Shown here one piece after another: positions 41,960 to 51,640 of a stretch of 64,000 bases of DNA. A program made the translations under genes and the position numbers. A model generated the notes under the pieces. The model did not search any database and was not told where the DNA came from. It saw only the letters and a list, made by a program, of their open reading frames with translations. This stretch comes from Phycisphaerales bacterium (GTDB taxonomy: Bacteria; Planctomycetota; Phycisphaerae; Phycisphaerales; UBA1924). The DNA lies in the NCBI GenBank assembly GCA_947459215.1, contig CANHCQ010000008.1, positions 62,001-126,000 on the forward strand, read 5' to 3'. How positions within the stretch are numbered: the first letter of the stretch is position 1; every line of letters begins with the position of its first letter.

Positions 41960-43168
41960 ATGGCCAAGCGCAGCAAGCCAACCAAGAAGAAGTCCAAGGC
42001 CCCCGCCAACGGGGCCCCCACCAACGAAACCAAGGCGAAGAAGCTCAGCCCCGCCGCGGTCAAAGCGCTCTCCAAGGTGCGCGTGAAGATCGACGCGATC
42101 GACAAGAAGCTGGTCAGCCTCCTCAACGAGCGCGCCGCCCTGGTTGTCAACGTCGGCAAGTTCAAGCGTTCCGCCGGACTGCCGATCTACGCCCCCCACC
42201 GCGAGGCCGAAGTCCTCGACAAGGTCATCCACGCCAACACCGGTCCGCTGCAGGATCGCACGCTCGAGGGTGTGTACCGCGAATTGATGTCGGGCAGCTT
42301 CCAGTTGCAGCAGCCGCTGCGGATCGGGTTCCTCGGCCCGCTGGGCTCACACTCGCATGTCGCCGCAGTGCGCCACTTCGGCTCCTCCGTCGCCTTTGAA
42401 GATCTGCACGAGATCGCCGGCGTCCTCACCGAAGTCGCCCGCGGGCACGTGAACTACGGCCTTGTTCCCATCGAGAACTCCACCGGCGGCGGCATCGTCG
42501 AGACCCTCGATGCGCTCAAGAAATACCACACCGCCACGCACATCTATGCGGAAGTGCAGCTCGAGGTGCACCATGCGCTGCTGGCCAACTGCGAGCCCAA
42601 GGACGTGCGCCGGATCCACAGCAAGCCCGAGGTCTTCAGCCAGTGCCGCCACTGGCTGGCGACGCAGTATCCCAAGGCCGAGTTGATCCCCGCCGCGAGC
42701 TCGTCCCGCGCGGCGCAGATCGCCGCCGAGGAATGCCGCAAGGCCCTCGAGATCGGCGCCGTCCCCGGCACCGCCGCCATCGGCAGCGAGCTGGCAGGAC
42801 AGATCTACGGCCTCAAGTCGCTGTTCAGCAAGATCGAGGACAACGTCAGCAACATCACCCGGTTCTTCGTGATCGCCCGCAACACCGCCGTCCGCAGCGG
42901 CGACGACAAGACCAGCATCATGTTCACCACCGAGGACAAGCCCGGTGCTCTCGTCGACGTCCTGGCCGTCTTCCGCGATCGGGGCGTCAACCTCTCACAC
43001 ATCGACAAGCGCCCCAGCGGACGCACCAACTGGAGCTACTCGTTCTTCATCGACGCCAAGGGCCACCGCGACGACCCCGCGGTCGCCACCGCCATCCGCG
43101 AAGCCAGCGAGCATTGCCAGGAACTGATCGTCCTTGGCAGCTACCCCCGGGCACGGCGAATCCTGTAG
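41960..43168 (+). CDS. pheA: Chorismate mutase / prephenate dehydratase
   Basis: 402 residues. After a lysine-rich N-terminal tail, an AroQ chorismate mutase domain (about 38-115; VRVKIDAIDKKLVSLLNERA), then prephenate dehydratase (about 118-300; GFLGPLGSHSHVAAVRHFG, the GIVETLDAL and IPIENS-like VPIENSTGG) and an ACT regulatory domain (FTTEDKPGALVDVLAVFRDR). Bifunctional enzyme making phenylpyruvate for phenylalanine, typically inhibited by phenylalanine through the ACT domain. The basic tail of 35 residues is longer than usual. The stop is at 43168. Confidence 0.94.
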   Translation: MAKRSKPTKKKSKAPANGAPTNETKAKKLSPAAVKALSKVRVKIDAIDKKLVSLLNERAALVVNVGKFKRSAGLPIYAPHREAEVLDKVIHANTGPLQDRTLEGVYRELMSGSFQLQQPLRIGFLGPLGSHSHVAAVRHFGSSVAFEDLHEIAGVLTEVARGHVNYGLVPIENSTGGGIVETLDALKKYHTATHIYAEVQLEVHHALLANCEPKDVRRIHSKPEVFSQCRHWLATQYPKAELIPAASSSRAAQIAAEECRKALEIGAVPGTAAIGSELAGQIYGLKSLFSKIEDNVSNITRFFVIARNTAVRSGDDKTSIMFTTEDKPGALVDVLAVFRDRGVNLSHIDKRPSGRTNWSYSFFIDAKGHRDDPAVATAIREASEHCQELIVLGSYPRARRIL

Positions 43169-43465
43169 GGAGCCGGAACGGGTGAGCCAGAATCCCGTCC
43201 CCCGGATGCCAAACGCCGCACGCCCAACGCCGCACGCCCGACGCCTTTTCCTCGAGCCCGCTGCCTCGTACCGAGTGCCTTCTCCCATGGAACCCCCAAG
43301 CCCGCGGCTCGAATAGAGTTCCGTGAGGCGGCTTGGTGCCCTCGTGGGCGGCTGGTTTGGCCTCGGCGTCCCCCAACCCAACCCTGCCCGGCGGTCCTAC
43401 GCCGCGGGGTCGGTGTCGGATGCACTGGTTTGCGGGCGGCCTCTCGGCCAACGGAAGGAACGGTT
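43169..43465. other. 297-bp intergenic region
   Basis: Two tandem copies of AACGCCGCACGCCC (43212-43239) and GC-rich hairpins; no gene. It presumably carries the promoter of the pseudopilin gene, whose AAGGAA ribosome site ends it. Confidence 0.4.
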
Positions 43466-44623
43466 ATGGATCAGTCGTCGCGTCGCGGCTTCACGTTGAT
43501 CGAGCTGCTGGTTGTCGTCGCGATCATCGCGCTCTTGGTGGGGCTGCTGCTGCCAGCGCTCCGCGGCGCCCGCCAGGCCGCCAACACCGCCGCGACCAAG
43601 AACCTCCTCAGCCAGCTCGCCGCCTCCTGTGCCGCCTTTGAGACCGACAAGCGCCGCGCACCGGGCTACTACTCCGTCCGCGAGCTTGCCAGCGATGACA
43701 ACGTCGGCGCCAAAGGGTCGCCCGGTCGTGGCATGACCGCCATGGAGAACATCCTGCTCGACCTTTCCGGCAAGGACGCCATCAGCATCGGTGGCCGCCC
43801 GAACAACAACGTCGGCGCCGACACCGACTGGGTGAAGGACGTTTCCCCGCTCAAGAACACGCCCGCGGCCTCGCAGGTCTGGGTCAACCCCGACCTCATC
43901 GGCTCCGGCACCGGCAACTACTTCGCCCCGCCCAAGAAGAACGTCACCGACTTCACCCTCAACACCATTGCCGGTGTCTCCCAGGTCGGCTCCGGCTACG
44001 GCACCGCCGGCCGTTCCGACGGCAAGACTCTGCCCGACCTCGTCGACAACAACGGCCAACCGATCCTCGCCTGGCAACTCGACGAGGCCTCCCGCGTGCC
44101 CGTTTCCAAGCGCGCCGACTTTGCTTCTGCCAAGGCAACGTCCAACCCCGGTGGCTCCCGCTTCTACTGGGGCACCAACGCCGCCACCCTCCGCAGCTCC
44201 GGCTGCGGCCCCGCTCTGACCAACAACACCGCCTACTCCACCTCCGCCGCCGAACTGAGCCTGCTCGCCGAAGACGTCGGCTCCGCCAACGGCGCCGAAC
44301 TCGAAACCCTCGCCGCCATCCTCGGAAACCCCGGCAACCCCGTGCTCGCCAGCGGCACCGATCTTGCCAGCGCAACCGCGCAGCAGATCGTCCCCGGCTC
44401 CGCCCGCGGCAAGCTCGTCTTCCACGCTCCCGGCGCCGACTACGTCTACCTCGCCCGACGCCAGGGCGCCAAGCTCTTTGATAACCAAGGCGCCGGCGAC
44501 AACACCGTCTACTTCGGCTCCGCCTTCAAGAACCCCGGCGGCGGCAACTTCATCGGCAGCGACGGCAAGCCCTCGTCCCGCAACATCCTCGAAGCCTTCG
44601 ACGACGTCATCGTCGCGAACTGA
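43466..44623 (+). CDS. Type II/IV pilin-like pseudopilin
   Basis: 385 residues beginning [20 protein letters not shown], a textbook prepilin N-terminus: a short basic leader, G before the cleavage site, F1 and E5, then the hydrophobic helix. The large C-terminal domain is soluble. Planctomycetes carry many such long pseudopilins of the DUF1559-like or general-secretion type; I cannot place the C-terminal domain. A terminator follows directly. Confidence 0.88.
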   Translation: MDQSSRRGFTLIELLVVVAIIALLVGLLLPALRGARQAANTAATKNLLSQLAASCAAFETDKRRAPGYYSVRELASDDNVGAKGSPGRGMTAMENILLDLSGKDAISIGGRPNNNVGADTDWVKDVSPLKNTPAASQVWVNPDLIGSGTGNYFAPPKKNVTDFTLNTIAGVSQVGSGYGTAGRSDGKTLPDLVDNNGQPILAWQLDEASRVPVSKRADFASAKATSNPGGSRFYWGTNAATLRSSGCGPALTNNTAYSTSAAELSLLAEDVGSANGAELETLAAILGNPGNPVLASGTDLASATAQQIVPGSARGKLVFHAPGADYVYLARRQGAKLFDNQGAGDNTVYFGSAFKNPGGGNFIGSDGKPSSRNILEAFDDVIVAN

Positions 44624-44653
44624 CCGCCAACACCCGACAACGCACGCCCCACC

Positions 44654-44682
44654 AACACCGCGGCCCCGCCGCGGTGTTTTCG
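44654..44682 (+). terminator. Terminator of the pseudopilin gene
   Basis: 10-bp perfect stem AACACCGCGG/CCGCGGTGTT with loop CCCCG, then TTCG. It is only 14 bp before the GTG start of the next gene, so the comEC promoter must lie at or beyond it. Confidence 0.82.
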
Positions 44683-44695
44683 TTAGGCTCTGGCG

Positions 44696-46810
44696 GTGCA
44701 CCCGGAGGTGGTTGGAACATCGTCCAGACTCCGCCGAGCCCGCCGCCGCGCCGGAGCCGCCCTCGCGGCGTGGTGCCTTGGACTTTGGCTCGGATGGACC
44801 TTCAGCGACGCGCTGGCTCCCGCGCCGCTGTTCGCTCTCGCCGCCCCGCTCGCCGCCCTCGCACTGCTCGCGCTGCTGCCGCTCCCCCGATCGCGCCCGC
44901 TCGCCGCTGCCTGCATCCTCGTTGCCATCACGCTCGCCGGCATGGGTTGGTCCGTGCTCCGCCTCGCCAACACACGCGACGACGCGCTGTCGCGCGTGCT
45001 TCATCGCGCCGACAACGCCACGCAATCCCAGCCCGTGCTGCTCCGCCTCACCCTTCTGGAAGAGCCTCGCCTCAGCCCCCGCGACGATGGTTCGCCCGCA
45101 TGGGTCGTCCGCGCCCGCGTCCGGGGCATCGTCGACGCCGACGCCACCACCCACCACGCCGTCGGCATCGTCTGGCTCCGCGCGCCCGGCGAATCCACGC
45201 CGCCCTGGTCCGCCGGCGCTCGAGTCGTCGCCCGAGGCACCTTCCGTCCCATCTCCCCACCACGCAACCCCGGCGAGTTCGACCTGCGACGCTGGGCCAT
45301 GGACCGCGGCCTCGAGGGCGGTTTCTTCCCCGCGTCCCCGCTCGCCGTGCGCCCGGATGAATCTCCAACAACGGTCGTCGAGCGGACCGAACGCCGCGTG
45401 CGCGCCGCCCTCGGCGCAATCCGCGCCCGCGCGCAGCACGTCATCGCGTCTTCTTTGTCCGACGCCGACCAGGGCACCGGTCAACTCGTCCGCGGCCTGC
45501 TCCTCGGCGAAGATCCACAAGCCCCGCTCGACGAAGTCCGTGCGTTCTACCGCGTCGGCCTCGCCCACATCCTCACCATCAGCGGCTTCCACCTCGCCGT
45601 CTTCGCCGGTGCCGTGCTCTTTGTCGTCCGACTCTTCGGCGACTTTGGCCGCATGGAGCCCCTCCTTGTCGCGGCGTGCCTCGGGCTTTTTCTCGTCATC
45701 GTGCCGCCAAGCTCGCCAACCTTGCGGGCCGCGATCATCGTGCTCGTGCTCCTCGCCGGCAACCTCGTCGGCCGACGCTACGACCGGCTCACGCTCCTGC
45801 TCTGGACCGCTGTGCTCATGCTCATCTGGCGCCCCAGCGAACTCTGGTCGCTCGGCTTTCAGCTCAGCTTCGGTCTCACCGCGGCGTTGCTCGCGCTCAC
45901 CGGGCAGCTCGAATCCCGCCTTTTTCCGCCGCGCCTCGGACACGCCGCGATGGCTCGCTCACCGGCACGCTCGGCCACTCGGTGGTGGCGCTCCACCCTG
46001 GCCGCTTCCCTGGTCTGCTGGCTCGTGTCCGCGCCGTGGCTCATCGTTCAGATGGGCGTCGTCAACCCGCTCGCATTGATCACCGGCATCCTCGTCACGC
46101 CGCTGGTCTCGATGTTGCTCTGGCTCGGCTACGGCGCGGTACTCCTGGGCATGCTCCTTCCAGATCTCGCGTCGTATGTTGGTTCCGCCGCGGCCACGCT
46201 CGCGCGTGCCGCCGGCTGGCTCGTCGTCGGCGCCGACGCGATGCCCGGCGCCAGTATTCGCTTGCCGTGGGTTTCGCCGCTCTGGGGTCTGGCCGCAACA
46301 TGCTGGCTCGTGATCTGGCTGCTCAAGCCCCGCCTGCGTCGCGGCACAATGCTGGTGCTTGGTCTTGGCGTCGTTGTCTGGCTCGGTGTGGAACTCGCCT
46401 TCTCCGAAAGCCTGCCGCCACAGACCGCCATCAAGGTCTCACGCCTCGACGTCGGCTCCGCGCCCGACCGCTGCGTGCTCATCCGCAGCCAGACCACCAA
46501 CGTCCTCATCGGCACCGGCGGCCTCAGCCCCCGCTCCCTGTCCGCCATCACCCGCGAACTCGGCGCCACTCGCCTCGACGCCATCGTCTTGGAAACCGCC
46601 CCGCAAGCCGACATGACCGCATGGCTGCGACCCGGGCGGACGATCGTGCTCAAGCCCAACTCCGAGTTCGAAACCGCCGCCGCCGCACTCCAGGCCCTGG
46701 GCCTCGAGCCCGCCGCGACACACCTGCAACGCACCCCAGGCTCCGGCCTGCAGGTTGTGTTGCTGCCGACAGGTCCCACATCCCAGCCCGCACCCACGCC
46801 CACGCCCTGA
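44696..46810 (+). CDS. comEC: ComEC/Rec2-family DNA uptake channel
   Basis: 704 residues with many membrane helices, the DUF4131-like N-terminal domain and the competence core: GLLLGEDPQAPLDEVRAFYR followed by VGLAHILTISGFHLAVFAG (about 265-310), then PPSSPTLRAAIIVLVLLAG and FQLSFGLTAALLAL. It forms the inner-membrane pore for single-stranded DNA in transformation. The C-terminal metallo-beta-lactamase-like domain is degenerate: at the position of the HxHxDH motif the sequence reads LDAIVLETAPQADMTAWL without the histidines, so its nuclease activity is probably lost. Start GTG at 44696. Confidence 0.85.
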   Translation: MHPEVVGTSSRLRRARRRAGAALAAWCLGLWLGWTFSDALAPAPLFALAAPLAALALLALLPLPRSRPLAAACILVAITLAGMGWSVLRLANTRDDALSRVLHRADNATQSQPVLLRLTLLEEPRLSPRDDGSPAWVVRARVRGIVDADATTHHAVGIVWLRAPGESTPPWSAGARVVARGTFRPISPPRNPGEFDLRRWAMDRGLEGGFFPASPLAVRPDESPTTVVERTERRVRAALGAIRARAQHVIASSLSDADQGTGQLVRGLLLGEDPQAPLDEVRAFYRVGLAHILTISGFHLAVFAGAVLFVVRLFGDFGRMEPLLVAACLGLFLVIVPPSSPTLRAAIIVLVLLAGNLVGRRYDRLTLLLWTAVLMLIWRPSELWSLGFQLSFGLTAALLALTGQLESRLFPPRLGHAAMARSPARSATRWWRSTLAASLVCWLVSAPWLIVQMGVVNPLALITGILVTPLVSMLLWLGYGAVLLGMLLPDLASYVGSAAATLARAAGWLVVGADAMPGASIRLPWVSPLWGLAATCWLVIWLLKPRLRRGTMLVLGLGVVVWLGVELAFSESLPPQTAIKVSRLDVGSAPDRCVLIRSQTTNVLIGTGGLSPRSLSAITRELGATRLDAIVLETAPQADMTAWLRPGRTIVLKPNSEFETAAAALQALGLEPAATHLQRTPGSGLQVVLLPTGPTSQPAPTPTP

Positions 46811-47008
46811 TGCCCCGCAAGACCCGATTTCTCGGCTCTCAAACCCGTGAAAGTCGCCGGAATGCCGCAACACAGGTGGCGGCACCGACCGTCTGGATGC
46901 ATCTTCGTAGCATCAGTACGCTGCTGTGCCGCGAACAGGGTGTTGGCGGCATACCAAGGTTCTCGGGCCTGCCCAGCAGGCCCCAAAGCCGATTCGTGAG
47001 AGGCCCGA

Positions 47009-48649
47009 GTGCGAGGACGTCGGGAGACAGTTTCGTGGTGTGTGCGCGCCGCTGTCGCGGCGGTTGTGACATTGTCTGGCACATCCGCCTCCGCCCAGAT
47101 CCCCGGCTTCAAGATCGTTGAAATCCCGCTGCTGCCCGCCGGCATCTACGCCGAAGCGCTCGGCGTCAACGCCCGCGGCCAGATCGTCGGCCGCTGCTTC
47201 ATCGAGGACGCACAGGCCTACTCCGGCTTCATCTACGACCTCCCCACCAACACACTCACCGATCTCGGCACGCTCGGCCCCAGCGACGCCCACGGCGCCT
47301 GGGCCATCAACAACGACCGCTTCGTCGCCGCCACCGCCGACGCCGGCGGCGGACAGAGCGCCGCACTGCTCATCAACCCCAATCAGGCCCGCACCCCCAT
47401 CGCCGGACGCGTCCGCTTCGGACCCGCCGGCGGCGCCGAGGCCCGCTCCATCAACAACGCCGGCACCATCGTCGGCAGCGCGACCTTCGACTGCTCGTTC
47501 TCACAGTCCGCCCTCTTCGGCTGCGGCTGGGGCGCCGGCGGCGCACTCGCCACGCCCTATGTCAGCTCCGCCGCCTTCTGCGCCGACACCCGCGCCCTCT
47601 CCATCAACGACGCCGCCTTCCTCGTCGGCTGGACCAACGTCAACACCGGCACCACCGAAGCGCCCGTGCTCCTCAAGCGCCCTGTGCTCGTCGACACCGT
47701 CCTCCGCAGCCAGACCGCTCTGCCCACCTTCTCCTCCACGCTCGAGATGGGCATCGCCAACGCCATCGGCAACACCGGCGTCATCTGCGGCATCGCCCAG
47801 GACGCCAGCGACTCGAACCGCGTCCACCCCATCGCCTGGGTCGGTGGCACGCCCGTCAAGCTCCAATCCCTCGGCGGCGGCTACACCGAAGGCTCCGAAG
47901 CACTCTCCGTGAACGCCGCTGGCACCGTGGTCGGCCGCAACGGTCAGGGCGCGTCGAGCGAAGCCGTCGTGTGGGTGAACGCGCAGCCCACCACATACGC
48001 GCTCGCCACGCTCACCAGCCCGCCGCAAGACCCACACCCCGTCGGCTGGCGCTTGCTTTCCGCCAACGCCGTCAGCGACATCGGGCTCATCGTCGGCAAG
48101 GGCCTCGCCCCGGGCGACACCAGCGGCAACAGCAAGGGCTACGTCGCCGTGCCCTGCGAGCCCGTCCCGATCCAAGTGCCCGAGACCCGCACCACCTGCC
48201 TGCAGGGCACCGTGCCGCTCCGCGTCACCGCCATCGGCGCCGGCACTCTGACGTATCAGTGGCGCCGCAACGGCGCGCCGCTCACCGACGGCACCACCGC
48301 CACCGGATCGCTCATCGCCGGCAGCACCACCGCCAGCATGGACGTCTCCGGCTTCGGCTACGCCGACGAAGGCGACTACGACGTCATCGTCACCGGCGAC
48401 TGCGGCGTCACCACCACCGCGAAAGCCACAGTCACCATCTGCCCCGCCGACCTCAACTGCGACAACGTCATCAACGACGGCGACTTCTCCGTCTTCGCCC
48501 CCGCCTACGACCTGCTCGACTGCCTCGACCCCGCCATGCCCGTCGGTTGCCCCTCCGACATCAACCGCGACGGCATCGTCGACGACCTCGACTTCACCGT
48601 CTTCGTTCAGGCGTACGAGATCCTGCTCTGCAGCGGCGCGGTGCAATAG
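47009..48649 (+). CDS. Secreted HAF-repeat/Ig-like protein with GC-type dockerin
   Basis: 546 residues, GTG start at 47009. Signal peptide (AAVAAVVTLSGTSASA), repeated GxIVG units (ARGQIVGRCF, AGTIVGSATF, TGVICGIAQD, AGTVVGRNGQ, IGLIVGKGLA) in a propeller-like domain, one Ig-like domain (LTYQWRRNGAPLTDG) and the C-terminal GC-type dockerin (loops LNCDNVINDGDF and INRDGIVDDLDF). Architecture parallels the gene at 15854. The 198 bp before it holds no gene. Function unknown; probably surface-exposed. Confidence 0.83.
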   Translation: MRGRRETVSWCVRAAVAAVVTLSGTSASAQIPGFKIVEIPLLPAGIYAEALGVNARGQIVGRCFIEDAQAYSGFIYDLPTNTLTDLGTLGPSDAHGAWAINNDRFVAATADAGGGQSAALLINPNQARTPIAGRVRFGPAGGAEARSINNAGTIVGSATFDCSFSQSALFGCGWGAGGALATPYVSSAAFCADTRALSINDAAFLVGWTNVNTGTTEAPVLLKRPVLVDTVLRSQTALPTFSSTLEMGIANAIGNTGVICGIAQDASDSNRVHPIAWVGGTPVKLQSLGGGYTEGSEALSVNAAGTVVGRNGQGASSEAVVWVNAQPTTYALATLTSPPQDPHPVGWRLLSANAVSDIGLIVGKGLAPGDTSGNSKGYVAVPCEPVPIQVPETRTTCLQGTVPLRVTAIGAGTLTYQWRRNGAPLTDGTTATGSLIAGSTTASMDVSGFGYADEGDYDVIVTGDCGVTTTAKATVTICPADLNCDNVINDGDFSVFAPAYDLLDCLDPAMPVGCPSDINRDGIVDDLDFTVFVQAYEILLCSGAVQ

Positions 48650-48698
48650 CGAATGTGGGCATTCCGCCGCTCGACCCGTCTTCGCTCTAGCATCCTCC

Positions 48699-49979
48699 AT
48701 GTCCCTGAGCAAAGACTTCGTTTCCAGCTGCCTCACCAGCGTCGCCGATCCCGTCCGCGGGAAGGACCTCGTCTCTTCCGGCGCGCTCCAATGGGTCAGC
48801 GCCTGCGATACCTACGCCTCCATCCGGCTGCACATGCCCGCGAGCGCCGGCCGCGCTGTCTTTGACCAGGTCGCCCAGCTCTCCCACGCCAAGCTCTCGC
48901 AGGTCGCCCAGCGCAACGGCAGCAAGGTCGATTCCTTCATCGTCGAGTTTGTCGACGACGCCGGCGCCGTGCTCCACACCGCCCGCTTTGGTGGGATGGT
49001 GGCGGCGGGCTCAAGCGGCACGGCGACTCCGACATCACAGTCCGACCGGCCGGAGGCCGGTCCCTCTGGTGCTATGGGGTCCGCTGGTGCTGCGGGTTCC
49101 CCTGCCGCTTCGGGGCACACACCGATACCGGGCTTACAGCCCACCAACCGTCCCGCCGGCGCAGGTCTGCCGGGCGTGAAGCACATCATCGCCGTCGGTG
49201 CCGGCAAAGGCGGCGTCGGCAAATCCTCCATCTCGCTGAACCTCGCCGTTGGCCTCGCCCGCAAGGGACACGCCGTCGGCCTGCTCGACGGCGACATCTA
49301 CGGCCCGTCGATGCCCACCATGCTCGGCCTCGCCCCGCTCGAGCAGGCCGTGCTCAACGGCAAGCTCCAGCCCTTCTACATCCACGGCATCAAGGCCATC
49401 ACCATCGGCAAGCTCGTCGACGCCGATCGCCCGCTCATCTGGCGCGGCCCGATGGCCCACGGCGCGTTCAAGCAACTCACCGAGCAGACCCAGTGGGGCG
49501 AGCTCGACTATCTCATCATCGACCTGCCTCCCGGCACCGGCGACATCGCGCTCACAATGGCCCAGTCGCTCGCGCTCACCGGCGCAGTGGTCGTCTGCAC
49601 GCCGCAGAAAGTCGCGCTCGACGACGCCATCCGCGCCGCCCGCATGTTCCAGCAGCTCAACATCGAGGTGCTGGGCGTTGTTGAGAACATGAGCTCCTTC
49701 GTCGGCGACGACGGCAAGGTCTACGACATCTTCGGCAAGGGCGGCGCCGAGGTCATGGCCCAGCGCCTGGGCGTGCCCTTCATCGGCAGCGTGCCCATCA
49801 CCATGAGCCTCCGCGCCAACAGCGACAACGGCGATCCGACGGCGAACTTCACCGGCACCGACCCTGCGGGCATGCGTCTGAAGGCCTCGCTCGAGTCGCT
49901 GGTGCAGAACCTCGAATCCCAGATCGCGCTCGGCGCCATGCGGTCCGGCCGCGAGAAGCCGGTGCTGACGATCTCGTAA
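48699..49979 (+). CDS. Mrp/NBP35-family ATPase lacking Fe-S cysteines
   Basis: 426 residues: MIP18/DUF59 domain (about 5-75), a linker (98-155) that includes a translated palindromic repeat, and a P-loop ATPase with GAGKGGVGKSS (about 166-176), DGDIYGPSMP, IIDLPPGTGD and VENMS. Mrp proteins carry Fe-S clusters to apoproteins through a CPxC-type motif after VENMS; here that stretch reads SFVGDDGKVYDIFGKGGAEV with no cysteine. It may therefore not carry clusters or may use another site. Start ATG 48699. It is followed by trpE after 53 bp. Confidence 0.88.
   Translation: MSLSKDFVSSCLTSVADPVRGKDLVSSGALQWVSACDTYASIRLHMPASAGRAVFDQVAQLSHAKLSQVAQRNGSKVDSFIVEFVDDAGAVLHTARFGGMVAAGSSGTATPTSQSDRPEAGPSGAMGSAGAAGSPAASGHTPIPGLQPTNRPAGAGLPGVKHIIAVGAGKGGVGKSSISLNLAVGLARKGHAVGLLDGDIYGPSMPTMLGLAPLEQAVLNGKLQPFYIHGIKAITIGKLVDADRPLIWRGPMAHGAFKQLTEQTQWGELDYLIIDLPPGTGDIALTMAQSLALTGAVVVCTPQKVALDDAIRAARMFQQLNIEVLGVVENMSSFVGDDGKVYDIFGKGGAEVMAQRLGVPFIGSVPITMSLRANSDNGDPTANFTGTDPAGMRLKASLESLVQNLESQIALGAMRSGREKPVLTIS
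49044..49071. repeat. GACCGGC-family repeat inside the mrp-like gene
   Basis: GACCGGCCGGAGGCCGGTCC followed by CTCTGGTG, the inverse orientation of the 12283 sequence, is translated as SDRPEAGPSGA in the linker between the DUF59 and ATPase domains. Confidence 0.85.
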
Positions 49980-50032
49980 ACCCCCGTGCGACGACGCTCC
50001 CGGCTGCATCCTTCTTCCGTACCATCTCTCCC

Positions 50033-51589
50033 ATGTCCGGCGAGCACCTGAATCTGTCCCGGGACGCCTTTGTGTCCCATGTCACGCAAGCGCGCTCGGC
50101 CAGCCCGGGCAAGACGCTCGCGGTGCCGCTCCGCATCCGCCTGCTCGCCGACCAATTGACGCCGGTGCTCGCCTACCGCCGCCTTGTCGCGCCCGACGAA
50201 CGCACCGCGCCGTCGTTCCTCCTCGAGTCCGTCGAAGGTGGCGAACGCCAGGGCCGCTACTCCATCCTCTCCGCCCGCCCGATCAAGGAAATCGTCGCCA
50301 CCGGCAACTTCGGCTCCGACGACCCCCTCGCCCGCATGCGCCGCGAGACCGCCGACGTCCAGCTCTCGCTGCCCACAACGACCGCTCGCGATGCGCTGCC
50401 CGCGTGCTTCCTCGGCGGCTGGGTCGGCTACGCCGCGTACGACGCGGTGCGTTACGCCGAGCCCGAGAAGCTCAACCACCCGCCCCGCGACGATCGCCAC
50501 CTGCCCGATGTCGCCTTCGCCCTCTACGACGGCGTGGTCGTGTTCGATCACGTGGACAAGATGGTGCACGTGGTGCAGCTCGCGCTTGTCGCGCCCGATG
50601 CCGACATCGTCGGTGTCTACAACCAGGCCGTCAGCAAGCTCGAGCGCCGCGTCGTTGAAATTCAGACCCACAGCAAGCCGCTGCCCGCTGGACGCGTCCC
50701 CTCCGATGCGCCGCCCGCCGCCCTCGCCAGCAACATGACCCGCGAAGAGCACGCGGCGATGCTCGACAAAGCACTCGAATACATCCGCGCCGGCGACATC
50801 TTCCAGGTCGTCCTCGGCCAGCGCTTCGAACGCATCAGCAAGGCCGACCCGTTCGACGTCTACCGCGCTCTGCGGGCCGTGAACCCCAGCCCCTACATGG
50901 TCTACATGCAGACGGGTGGGTGCATCCTCGTCGCCAGCAGCCCCGAGATTCTCTGTCGCGTGCGCCGGAAGGACGCGGGCTTCATCGTCACCAACCGTCC
51001 GCTCGCCGGCACCCGCAAACGCGGCAGCACACCCGAGGAAGACCGAGCGCTCGAGCAGGATCTGCTCGCCGATCAGAAAGAACGCGCCGAGCACATCATG
51101 CTCGTCGATCTCGGCCGCAACGACGTCGGCCAGGTCGCCAAGCCCGGCACCGTGCAATTGCCCGCGGTCATGGAAGTCGAGCGCTACAGCCACGTCATGC
51201 ACATCAGCAGCACCGTCACCGGCGAACTGCGCGACGGCCTCGACTGCTGGGATGCACTGCGTGCCGCTCTTCCCGTTGGCACCATCTCCGGCGCACCCAA
51301 GATCCGCGCCATGCAGATCATCGACGAGCTCGAACCCCTCCGCCGCGGCCCCTACGGCGGCGGCATGGGCTACGTCGGCCTCGACGGCCAGATGGACATC
51401 GCGCTGGCGCTCCGCACCATCGTCGTGCCCTGCGACACCCACAGTGCTGATGGCTGGACCTACCACCTCCAAGCCAGCGGCGGCATCGTCGCCGACTCCC
51501 AGCACGAAGCCGAGTATCAGGAAACCGTCAACAAGGCCGCCGCCCTCGCCCGCGCGCTGGCCCTCGCCGAGGCCGCGTTCTCCGCGTAA
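50033..51589 (+). CDS. trpE: Anthranilate synthase component I
   Basis: 518 residues. N-terminal domain (about 35-175; TPVLAYRRLVAPDERTAPSF, LLESVEGGERQGRYSIL), then the chorismate-binding domain with IRAGDIFQVVLGQRFER, NPSPYMVYMQTGG, ASSPEIL, RPLAGTRKRG, ALPVGTISGAPK and YGGGMGYVGLDG. It converts chorismate and ammonia/glutamine to anthranilate, the first step of tryptophan synthesis. The partner glutamine amidotransferase trpG is not in the window. It is followed by mutM after 51 bp. Confidence 0.95.
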   Translation: MSGEHLNLSRDAFVSHVTQARSASPGKTLAVPLRIRLLADQLTPVLAYRRLVAPDERTAPSFLLESVEGGERQGRYSILSARPIKEIVATGNFGSDDPLARMRRETADVQLSLPTTTARDALPACFLGGWVGYAAYDAVRYAEPEKLNHPPRDDRHLPDVAFALYDGVVVFDHVDKMVHVVQLALVAPDADIVGVYNQAVSKLERRVVEIQTHSKPLPAGRVPSDAPPAALASNMTREEHAAMLDKALEYIRAGDIFQVVLGQRFERISKADPFDVYRALRAVNPSPYMVYMQTGGCILVASSPEILCRVRRKDAGFIVTNRPLAGTRKRGSTPEEDRALEQDLLADQKERAEHIMLVDLGRNDVGQVAKPGTVQLPAVMEVERYSHVMHISSTVTGELRDGLDCWDALRAALPVGTISGAPKIRAMQIIDELEPLRRGPYGGGMGYVGLDGQMDIALALRTIVVPCDTHSADGWTYHLQASGGIVADSQHEAEYQETVNKAAALARALALAEAAFSA

Positions 51590-51640
51590 GACCAAGAAAA
51601 CGCGGAGAGGCGGAGCGTTCTCCCCCTCCGACCACCCCCG

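Noticed and set aside
43397-45943. 848-residue minus-strand frame over the pseudopilin and comEC genes
   Set aside because: Composition is a glycine/glutamate-rich antisense shadow, while the plus strand shows clear prepilin and ComEC motifs.
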